A DNA stretch of 5,327 nt from Acidobacteriaceae bacterium (GTDB lineage: Bacteria; Acidobacteriota; Terriglobia; Terriglobales; Acidobacteriaceae), in the NCBI GenBank assembly GCA_025462805.1, contig JAOAPJ010000131.1:1-5327 (forward strand), in the 5' to 3' direction. Numbering within the stretch: position 1 is the stretch's first letter; every line of letters starts with the position of its first letter. The position numbers and the translations under genes were made by a program. This document shows, piece after piece, positions 1 through 5,260 of the stretch. The notes below the pieces were generated by a model. That model had not been told where the DNA came from. It did not search any database and saw only the letters and a program-made list of their open reading frames with translations.

Positions 1-96
1 TGGGCGGCCGCCGATAACCTGAAGCTGGCCGCGACCAATGCCGTGGCGTGCGCGCTGGAAATGCGACGCCTGCGTCCGCAGGGTCACGTGCAGTAG
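1..96 (+). CDS. asd: C-terminal end of probable aspartate-semialdehyde dehydrogenase (5' partial)
   Basis: An open frame enters at base 1 in phase 0 and stops at TAG 94-96, giving 31 residues. The segment ADNLKLAATNAVACALEM resembles the C-terminal helix of aspartate-semialdehyde dehydrogenases, where a (S/A)DNLxKGAAxNAVQIAE-type sequence follows the last strand. If right, the enzyme reduces aspartyl phosphate to aspartate semialdehyde with NADPH in the cytoplasm, for lysine, threonine and methionine synthesis. The catalytic Cys and His lie outside the window, so the call rests on a short tail. It converges on the dGTPase-like gene with 7 bp between stop codons, and no separate terminator is visible in that gap. 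Another NAD(P)-dependent dehydrogenase remains possible. Confidence 0.5.
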   Translation, partial: WAAADNLKLAATNAVACALEMRRLRPQGHVQ

Positions 97-103
97 TCGA
101 AGA

Positions 104-1279
104 TCAGAAGCGGCACAGATCGCGAAAGTGCTCATACTGCGTGAGCAGGAAGAGGTCGGTCATCCCGGCGATATAGTCGGCTACGGTGCGGGCTGCACCT
201 TCTGCTGCAACGGCTTCAACGAAGCGCGGCGGCAGCAGTGACGGGTCGCGCACCCAGCATTCGTAGAGGGCCGAGATGACGGCGTGGGCCCGGTCACGGT
301 CTGGCGTCACCGCAGTGCTCGCGTAAAGATGCAGAGCCAGGTACTCCTTGGCCTCGCGGCGTAGCGACTCCACCTGCGGCGACAACCCAACTAGGCGGTG
401 CGTGGCGCGGCGCACTTGCGCGAGGGTCGCCACGCCTGTTTCCCGGAGCGCTTGCTGCGTGTGGGTGATCAAGTCGCTGGTGAAAGCATTCAGCATGCGC
501 TTCAGCGCCTCGTCGATCAGCCGTTCCGAAGCCGCCGCAGGATGTTGGTCTGCCATGGGCGCATAGAAGCATTCGAACAATGCCACATTCGATCGAACGT
601 GAGCGAGGTCGAGGATGCCGGAAGAGAAGCCGTCGTCAAAGTCCGCCGTCAGATAGGCGATCTCATCGGCCAGGTCAATCAGTTGTGCCTCAAGTGGCGG
701 CCTCTGGTCGAGCAGGTACTCGGCCAAGTCCAGGTATGCCGCAGCGTCGTAGTCGCGGGAATGTTTGATGATCCCCTCGCGTACGCCCAGCGTGAGATTG
801 AGCCCGGGAAAGGCCGCGTAGCGCTGCTCGAAGACAGTGACGATTCGCAGCGCGTGCAGGTTGTGGTCAAAGCTGAGGCCATCGCCTCGCATCGCTTCGT
901 CTAGGGCGCGTTCGCCGGCGTGGCCGAACGGCGGGTGGCCGATGTCATGCACCAGCGCCAAAGACTCAGTGAGATCCTCGTTCAGGCCGAGCGCGGCTGC
1001 GATCGTACGCGCAAGCTGAGTCACCTCAATGGTGTGCGTGAGCCGGCTGCGATAGTGGTCCGAGTGCCCCGTGGTAAACACCTGGGTCTTGCCCGCAAGG
1101 CGGCGGAAAGCCCGCGCGTGAATGATGCGGGCGCGATCGCGCTGAAAGGGGGAGCGGTAGGGATGCGGGGGCTCCGGATGCTCCCGCGCGGTGAGCGGCT
1201 CGTCCACATCGTTGCCCACGGCGCATGCAGGCGGGACAGGAGAGAAGGGAGCTGTTCCCAGGGTCCTCATCATGCGCAT
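104..1279 (-). CDS. dgt: Deoxyguanosinetriphosphate triphosphohydrolase-like protein (HD-domain dNTPase)
   Basis: The 391-residue protein belongs to the dGTPase family, which hydrolyses dGTP or other dNTPs to the nucleoside plus tripolyphosphate and tunes cytoplasmic dNTP pools. The family signature YRSPFQRDRARIIHARAFRRL is split here at residues 41-60, followed by KTQVF at 64-68. The HD metal site is visible as H82 (HTIEV), H111-D112 (VHDIGHPPFGH, 110-120) and D205 in ADEIAYL. H115 and H120 are the extra active-site histidines. The C-terminal half (about 210-391) fits the phosphohydrolase-associated domain, and the length is normal for bacterial dGTPase-like proteins. The ATG at 1279 was chosen because GGAG (1285-1288) lies 5 bases upstream; ATGs at 1273 and 1270 are alternatives. 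Residues 1-38 are Pro-rich and not conserved in the family. The segment after D205 reads YLTADFDDGF where many relatives have YxxHDxDDG, so one His is replaced. The true substrate cannot be told from sequence. Confidence 0.93.
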   Translation of the reverse strand: MRMMRTLGTAPFSPVPPACAVGNDVDEPLTAREHPEPPHPYRSPFQRDRARIIHARAFRRLAGKTQVFTTGHSDHYRSRLTHTIEVTQLARTIAAALGLNEDLTESLALVHDIGHPPFGHAGERALDEAMRGDGLSFDHNLHALRIVTVFEQRYAAFPGLNLTLGVREGIIKHSRDYDAAAYLDLAEYLLDQRPPLEAQLIDLADEIAYLTADFDDGFSSGILDLAHVRSNVALFECFYAPMADQHPAAASERLIDEALKRMLNAFTSDLITHTQQALRETGVATLAQVRRATHRLVGLSPQVESLRREAKEYLALHLYASTAVTPDRDRAHAVISALYECWVRDPSLLPPRFVEAVAAEGAARTVADYIAGMTDLFLLTQYEHFRDLCRF

Positions 1280-1298
1280 TGCGGCTCCACTACCATCG

Positions 1299-1319
1299 AT
1301 AGACTTGGCAACAGTCTAT
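1299..1319. repeat. Perfect 7-7-7 inverted repeat just upstream of dgt
   Basis: Arms ATAGACT (1299-1305) and AGTCTAT (1313-1319) are perfect reverse complements separated by 7 bases. The element ends 20 bp upstream of the dgt ATG. It could be an operator or a weak 5'-UTR hairpin. I see no strong sigma-70 promoter around it, so its role is open. Confidence 0.5.
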
Positions 1320-1322
1320 GCT

Positions 1323-1384
1323 GCGCAGGCGTTTCCGCGAAGCGATCCAACTGCAGTCGGCAACGCCGGACCCAACGCCTGCGC
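1323..1384. repeat. 11-bp perfect inverted repeat in the merC-like/dgt intergenic region
   Basis: GCGCAGGCGTT (1323-1333) and AACGCCTGCGC (1374-1384) are exact reverse complements around a 40-base interior. Inside, TCCG (1334-1337) can pair with CGGA (1367-1370) across a 3-base bulge, and the loop carries the 8-bp palindrome ACTGCAGT (1350-1357). The left end lies 18 bases past the MerC stop on the minus strand. No T-tract follows on either strand, so it is not a standard intrinsic terminator. A structured mRNA spacer, a factor-assisted end, or one copy of a dispersed palindromic repeat are all possible. Confidence 0.55.
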
Positions 1385-1402
1385 CCTGACCTCATCCGGA
1401 CA

Positions 1403-1804
1403 CTAGGTGCAACTCGTGCACCTTCGACAGAAGGTGTGGTTCAGGCGATGGGAGGCAATCATCAAGCAACTGCCGCACAATGTGATCATCACCTCCACAC
1501 CGTGGGATGGCAGTCGATCACCCGCGTATGCTCCCGTGAAGATGCAGACCAATCCAGCAGCCATGAGGAACAGGATGCGCAATCGGCCGTGGACGCGGAA
1601 TCCACGGACAATAGCGACCGCGCCGATAACGGCAATCAGCATTGCCAGTGCGCGGTGGGTGCGCTCCTCCCCGGCAACAAAATGTGCAAACACCGATGAG
1701 AACGAAAGCAAGAAAGGTGTCGCAATGCAATGCACAACGCAAAGCACGGATGCCCAGATGCCCAGCTTGTCTGGAGATAGCGTCAGAGAATTCAAGGTGC
1801 TCAC
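1403..1804 (-). CDS. MerC-family inner-membrane protein, probable metal transport or handling
   Basis: This 133-residue protein has four hydrophobic segments, roughly residues 14-40, 52-68, 75-95 and 103-117, as in MerC. The first helix contains C22-V-V-H-C26 followed by IATPFL, which matches the Cys-x-x-His-Cys...Pro pattern of MerC-domain proteins. C110 and C113 lie in helix 4, and the tail carries C126-x2-C129-x2-C132. MerC of mercury operons moves Hg(II) across the inner membrane; many MerC-domain relatives occur without mer genes and have no settled substrate. The start is GTG at 1804, supported by TGAGGGG (1811-1817) with 6-base spacing and no nearby in-frame ATG. It lies 48 bp after the 52-residue membrane protein gene and is last in the inferred receptor operon. 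No merR, merT, merP or merA is present, so mercury resistance should not be assumed. Confidence 0.85.
   Translation of the reverse strand: MSTLNSLTLSPDKLGIWASVLCVVHCIATPFLLSFSSVFAHFVAGEERTHRALAMLIAVIGAVAIVRGFRVHGRLRILFLMAAGLVCIFTGAYAGDRLPSHGVEVMITLCGSCLMIASHRLNHTFCRRCTSCT
1405..1436 (-). repeat. Two overlapping, mutually exclusive hairpins at the 3' end of the merC-like gene
   Basis: Read on the minus strand, CACCTT (1436-1431) can pair with AAGGTG (1424-1419) around a 6-base loop. Alternatively AGGTGCA (1423-1417) can pair with TGCACCT (1411-1405) around a 5-base loop. The AAGGTG arm is shared, so only one stem can form at a time. The element encodes the CRRCTSC tail and ends at the stop codon, so the repetition may simply reflect coding constraint. 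Confidence 0.4.
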
Positions 1805-1810
1805 AACCGA

Positions 1811-1817
1811 CCCCTCA
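1811..1817 (-). promoter_or_regulatory. Ribosome binding site supporting the GTG start of the merC-like gene
   Basis: TGAGGGG on the minus strand lies 6 bases before the GTG at 1804. It decides the start, because the first internal Met (residue 55) would remove the CVVHC helix. Confidence 0.7.
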
Positions 1818-1852
1818 GTGCGCTCGCGTGCGCAGGCAATAGAGATTTGAGG

Positions 1853-2011
1853 TTAGTCGATGTGATGGTCGACCAACCAGAGCCCGGCAAGTACGGCGAT
1901 GATCGACAGGATGACCATCAGTGCGATAAACGAGGTGATCTCTAAGCGGTTCCAGCGAATCCGCCGCACCGCCCGCTTGCTTCCTCTTCCCAGCTTCAGT
2001 TCGCTTGACAT
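1853..2011 (-). CDS. Small single-span membrane protein with acidic-His tail (52 residues, hypothetical)
   Basis: ATG at 2011 to TAA at 1853-1855 encodes 52 residues. AAGAGG (2019-2024) sits 7 bases upstream of the ATG, a good ribosome binding site. The first 22 residues are strongly basic (K6, R9, K12, R13, R16, R17, R19, R22). A hydrophobic span (about 25-47) follows, then D48-H49-H50-I51-D52. By the positive-inside rule the N-terminus is cytoplasmic and the DHHID tail periplasmic, where it could ligate a metal; that is inference. I do not recognise the family. It lies 75 bp after the receptor gene and 48 bp before the merC-like gene on the same strand, so it is probably co-transcribed and may assist one of them. 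It is short enough to be missed by automatic calling. Confidence 0.72.
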   Translation of the reverse strand: MSSELKLGRGSKRAVRRIRWNRLEITSFIALMVILSIIAVLAGLWLVDHHID

Positions 2012-2018
2012 GCGGGAA

Positions 2019-2024
2019 CCTCTT
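2019..2024 (-). promoter_or_regulatory. Ribosome binding site of the 52-residue membrane protein gene
   Basis: AAGAGG on the minus strand with 7-base spacing to the ATG at 2011. It is the main evidence that this short frame is translated. Confidence 0.65.
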
Positions 2025-2086
2025 GGGTGTTGAGGAGGGCAGGTGCATCCGCCATCCCCAGCACGACCATGGCTGCAGTCGCGGAA

Positions 2087-4834
2087 CTAGAAGTGGAAGC
2101 CGACCTCTGCTGTCAGCGCCCGCGGAGTGACGTAGTGGGTGCCGCTGAAGGTCGAAAGGAAGTTGTATAGCGCAGTCTTGTTGGCCAGATTGACGCCGGT
2201 CAGCCGCAGACTCCACTTGTACTTCTCACCACCGAACAGGTTGTCATCGCCAACCGAGGCGTCAAACAGACTGCGGGCTTTGACGCGTGAAGGATTACGA
2301 TCGTCGTTCTCGGTCCCGGGCGCCGGAATCGAGAGCAGGCTGGAGGTGAGTTGGGTAGCGAGACAGGGGGTGGGCAGCGGGTTGGTCGGCGTAGCCTTCA
2401 CTCCATTGCAGGCGAGTCCTGCTTCGAACTCCTGATCGGCGGTGAACCCGCTGAGGTCGATGGCCGGGAGGCCATTCAGCGTCGTGGAGACGTTGCCGCA
2501 ATGGCTGTTCGGGTCGGTGACGTTGTAGCAGGGAGTTGAGGCCGCATTCAGACCGCTGTCATAGCGCCAGTTGAAACCAATCCACGGACTGCGTTTGCCG
2601 GGAATCTGGTACTGGATGAAGGTGGTCTCGTTGAACTTTTCGTCGTGATCGATGCGGAAAGGATAGCCGCTCTGCCCGACAGTGGCACCGGCACCGGCGC
2701 TCTGTGGCGGGAAGAAGCGCGCAGCCACGGATGACATGGTCACAAATGCAGTGAAGTTGTGGTAGGTGGGCACGTTGGCGCGCAGCACCCAGCCAGGTGT
2801 CTTGGAGTTGTGCCAATCGATGGGGAAGAAGATGGGGGTGTTGCCCAGGATCGAGAAGTCAAACGCGCTATGTGTGTACTTCCAGATGTAGTCTCCGCTC
2901 ACGACGAAATGTGGGCCGAACGTCTGTTGGAAGCCGGCGTGGAACTCGTTTCTGTAGCCAGGCTGCACCGTCGTTGATACGCCAGGCGTGCAGTTGAGCA
3001 GTGGGGCAAGGACATCGCTGCCGCAACCGAGGCTCGAGACAACCAGGTTCTCGTTGAACGGTGTCTCGAGCGTGCGGGCATAGGAGAGGCGCAAGACAGT
3101 ATTCGTCGGCTTTACACTGTATGCGAGACCCAGCCGCGGCTCCGCCTGACGGGCAACGGTCAGGCCATTGTACAGGTCGCCGCGAATTCCAAGATTGAAG
3201 ACCCAGTCTCCCGCCTTGATCTGATCCTGAATGTACAGTCCCAGTTCCTTCACGTCGGTGTGTCCGTTGAAGTTGAACTCACCGCCGGCGCGTGTCAGGT
3301 CGAACGGAAGCAGAACGGGGTTGAATGGGGTGGCCGAGACATTCGGGTTCGAGCCATCGTTGGGCTGAAATCCGGCAGCGGCGCACTGAGTTGGATTGGT
3401 CAAGCCACTGACCGGATTGCCGTTGGCATCAATGCAAGGAGAGTTGAACGTGGAGTTGACGATGCCGAGCGAATCGTTCTCGCGCAGGAACGTCTGCTGG
3501 TAGGTGGCGCCCAGCTTGATGTTGTTGCGTCCCTTCTGCAACGTGTAATCCATGCGCAGCCCGGCGTTCGTCAGGGTGCGGCCCTGGCTAATGCTCTCGT
3601 TCTGGATGGGTCCAAAGTCGGCGAGAAGATTGCCGCTGGGATAGTAGTGGAAGGAGTCCTTGCGAACGTAGCCGCCGAAGTTGAGCACCGCGTTTGTGCC
3701 GATCACTCGCGTGTACAGCGGTGCGATATCAAAGGTCTCAATCTTCGAATGCTGATCTGCGCTGCCCACTGTTCCGATGACCGGTGCCGCGGTCGTTCCT
3801 CCACTGATTACATTCTGTACGTTGAAGTTGTCGTAGGTGTTCGGGTTCTGGAACCAGGACCGGCTGTAGTTGAAGTTCAGGTGTATCGAGTCCTTCGGGG
3901 TGAACTGATAGTCCACGCGATCGAACAGGTTCTGCTCGTTGCCCTTGCTGTGGAACACCTTGAACTCGGGCGGGTCCAGGAAGCGGCTGGTATTCAGCCC
4001 GTCGATCTCAAAGAAGTTGCCCCACTTCTCTCCGCCGTAGCCCACGTCGATGCCCCCGGTCACTGAGCCGAAGGTGCCGTAGGAGGTCGTCACGCTACCG
4101 TGCGGCGTGGTCATACCCTGGCCAGAGCGCGTCGTCACATTGATGATCAGACTCGTCTTTCCGCCATACTCCGCGGGAGGAGCCCCGGGGATCGCCTCGA
4201 TCGACTGAATTGCGTTCGAGGGGATTTGGTTGGAGAACACCTTGCTCTGCTGATCGGTGATGGGCTGACCGTCCACCGAGAAGGAGTTCGAGGCGTGGTC
4301 ACCCAAACCGTGGAAGAGACCGTTGGAATCTGCTGCGACTCCCGGTGAAGCCAGAGTCACCAGCGAACTCAGGGTCGAGGACTGGCTCTCCAGCGGAACC
4401 TTCGCAAAGAGCCCGCGATCGACAGGAGTCCGGAAGGTTGGATCATCCTGCACCAGATCGCCCGCGTCGACCGTTACTGTGGTTGAGGAGCCCGCCACCT
4501 TCAGCGGCACCTTCAGATCCACCGGCACTGTCGACTGGACGCTGGCGTCCTTCGAGACAGGACCAAATCCTGTTGCCTCGGCTGTCAAATGATAGGAATT
4601 GAACGGCAGATTGGTGAATTGAAAGTGGCCGGCACCGTCCGACTTGGTTGCGCGCACAAGGCCGCTGACCGGGTTCTGCACGGTGACAGTCGCGCCCGGA
4701 ATGGCGGCTCCTCCGGGATCCGTAATTGTGCCGGTGAGCACGCCTGAGTTGGACTGCGCCATGAGGGCAGGAACTGACGAAAAGACGCAGGAGAATACGA
4801 AAATGCGGAGAGCACGTCGTTGAGACGAGTGCAT
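2087..4834 (-). CDS. TonB-dependent receptor with N-terminal carboxypeptidase-regulatory-like domain (Oar-like)
   Basis: This 915-residue outer-membrane receptor begins with a signal peptide (basic residues 6-10, hydrophobic to about 24, likely cleavage after ALMA at 26). Residues about 30-115 form a carboxypeptidase-regulatory-like beta domain (GTITDPGGAAIPGATVTV, 35-52; GHFQFTNLP, 69-77). The stretch STTVTVDAGD (117-126) is where a TonB-box-like segment would be expected. The plug spans about 135-238 (FSVDGQPITD, 185-194; SIEAIPGAPPAEYGG, 211-225). The rest is a long beta-barrel ending in GFHF, a typical outer-membrane C-terminus. Such receptors import scarce ligands using the TonB-ExbBD proton force; ligands of this acidobacterial type are mostly unknown. 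The mature protein has eight Cys in four near pairs: 467/484, 604/615, 769/779 and 809/824. The ATG at 4834 is supported by GGGGG (4842-4846) with 7-base spacing. The flanking MerC-like and Cys/His proteins hint at a metal or metallophore ligand rather than a glycan. Confidence 0.93.
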   Translation of the reverse strand: MHSSQRRALRIFVFSCVFSSVPALMAQSNSGVLTGTITDPGGAAIPGATVTVQNPVSGLVRATKSDGAGHFQFTNLPFNSYHLTAEATGFGPVSKDASVQSTVPVDLKVPLKVAGSSTTVTVDAGDLVQDDPTFRTPVDRGLFAKVPLESQSSTLSSLVTLASPGVAADSNGLFHGLGDHASNSFSVDGQPITDQQSKVFSNQIPSNAIQSIEAIPGAPPAEYGGKTSLIINVTTRSGQGMTTPHGSVTTSYGTFGSVTGGIDVGYGGEKWGNFFEIDGLNTSRFLDPPEFKVFHSKGNEQNLFDRVDYQFTPKDSIHLNFNYSRSWFQNPNTYDNFNVQNVISGGTTAAPVIGTVGSADQHSKIETFDIAPLYTRVIGTNAVLNFGGYVRKDSFHYYPSGNLLADFGPIQNESISQGRTLTNAGLRMDYTLQKGRNNIKLGATYQQTFLRENDSLGIVNSTFNSPCIDANGNPVSGLTNPTQCAAAGFQPNDGSNPNVSATPFNPVLLPFDLTRAGGEFNFNGHTDVKELGLYIQDQIKAGDWVFNLGIRGDLYNGLTVARQAEPRLGLAYSVKPTNTVLRLSYARTLETPFNENLVVSSLGCGSDVLAPLLNCTPGVSTTVQPGYRNEFHAGFQQTFGPHFVVSGDYIWKYTHSAFDFSILGNTPIFFPIDWHNSKTPGWVLRANVPTYHNFTAFVTMSSVAARFFPPQSAGAGATVGQSGYPFRIDHDEKFNETTFIQYQIPGKRSPWIGFNWRYDSGLNAASTPCYNVTDPNSHCGNVSTTLNGLPAIDLSGFTADQEFEAGLACNGVKATPTNPLPTPCLATQLTSSLLSIPAPGTENDDRNPSRVKARSLFDASVGDDNLFGGEKYKWSLRLTGVNLANKTALYNFLSTFSGTHYVTPRALTAEVGFHF

Positions 4835-4881
4835 ACACTAACCCCCAACAGGCTATGAAAATCAGATGTGTCGGACTGCTT

Positions 4882-5181
4882 CTAGGCGAGAGAAGAGTGG
4901 ACTGGGGGTGGCCGGATGAAGACGGTTTGCACTACGGCCCGGGAGCCGCGGGAGGTCTCACCGATGGTGACTTCACCGATCAGGTGAAGCACATAGCTGG
5001 TCAGCCAGGAGGGCTGGGTGGCAAGAGCAACATGGGCTGTCGCGCAGAATTGACAATGGACGGGAGCATTGTCTAGCAGGCTACCGGCGTGGCTGTGGGC
5101 CAACTCAGCCGTCATGAAGAACACCAGAAACACGCAAAGCAGTGTGACCAACACCCGCGCGAACTTGGCTGAGTACGTCAT
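4882..5181 (-). CDS. Small exported Cys/His-rich protein, putative periplasmic metal binder (hypothetical)
   Basis: The 99-residue protein starts with a signal peptide or anchor: basic residues K6 and R9, then a hydrophobic run 10-25 with a possible cleavage site after A28 or A32. Just after the hydrophobic run come H29-x-H31, and then H42-C43-x2-C46-x3-H50. This compact Cys/His cluster could bind Zn, Cu or another soft metal in the periplasm. It loosely resembles DUF2946-type small proteins, which also pair a signal segment with a CxxC motif near metal genes, but I cannot assign the family with confidence. ATG at 5181 is needed to keep the signal segment; the next Met (23) would remove it. 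No clear Shine-Dalgarno precedes the ATG. It lies 47 bp upstream of the receptor gene on the same strand and is the first gene of the inferred operon. Confidence 0.75.
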   Translation of the reverse strand: MTYSAKFARVLVTLLCVFLVFFMTAELAHSHAGSLLDNAPVHCQFCATAHVALATQPSWLTSYVLHLIGEVTIGETSRGSRAVVQTVFIRPPPVHSSLA

Positions 5182-5197
5182 GTTTGGATTGTCGCCA

Positions 5198-5218
5198 TTG
5201 GCAGGGCAAAACTGCCAA
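5198..5218. promoter_or_regulatory. Perfect 7-7-7 inverted repeat upstream of the exported Cys/His protein; candidate operator or 5'-UTR hairpin
   Basis: Arms TTGGCAG (5198-5204) and CTGCCAA (5212-5218) are exact reverse complements around GGCAAAA. The element lies 17-37 bases upstream of the ATG at 5181 and just downstream of the candidate -10 hexamers, where a repressor site or a leader stem-loop would sit. It does not resemble the AT-rich Fur or Zur boxes I know. Confidence 0.55.
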
Positions 5219-5226
5219 AGAGCCTA

Positions 5227-5260
5227 ATTGCATGATGCCCTTGAACCGGCGTCAAGTCAA
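5227..5260 (-). promoter_or_regulatory. Candidate sigma-70-type promoter(s) for the receptor operon
   Basis: Two overlapping pairs are visible on the minus strand: TTGACG (5255-5250) with TGCAAT (5232-5227), and TTGACT (5260-5255) with CATCAT (5237-5232). Each has a 17-base spacer, a 5/6 match at -35 and a 4/6 match at -10. Transcription would start near 5220, right at the inverted repeat. The inverted repeat CTTGA/TCAAG (5240-5244 and 5252-5256, 7-base spacer) overlaps the -35 region. Confidence 0.4.

Noticed and set aside
920..1699. 259-codon plus-strand frame across dgt, the intergenic gap and the merC-like gene
   Set aside because: It is antisense to two genes with clear family motifs, and its translation shows no domain or signal.
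1403..1804. Mercury-resistance operon
   Set aside because: Only the MerC-family membrane protein is present. No MerR, MerA, MerT or MerP is in the window.
1819..1834. TGCGC/GCGCA hairpin between the 52-residue gene and the merC-like gene as a terminator
   Set aside because: The 5-bp stem is short, has no T-tract, and sits just before the ribosome binding site of the next gene.
1996..2070. 24-residue minus-strand frame in the gap after the receptor, overlapping the start of the 52-residue gene
   Set aside because: No ribosome binding site precedes its ATG at 2070, and it has no distinctive composition.
3260..4066. 268-codon plus-strand open frame inside the receptor gene
   Set aside because: It lies wholly antisense to a well-supported receptor. 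Its translation is a Val/Gly/Arg-rich shadow without a recognisable domain.
4856..4864. TGAAAATCA in the gap between the Cys/His gene and the receptor, resembling half of a Zur-type site
   Set aside because: Only one half-site is present, without the inverted partner, so a Zur box cannot be supported.
5178..5198. Six-codon leader-like frame (ATG at 5198) whose TGA overlaps the ATG of the exported Cys/His gene
   Set aside because: It has no Shine-Dalgarno and no run of regulatory codons. It is simply the end of the longer open frame reported as a finding.
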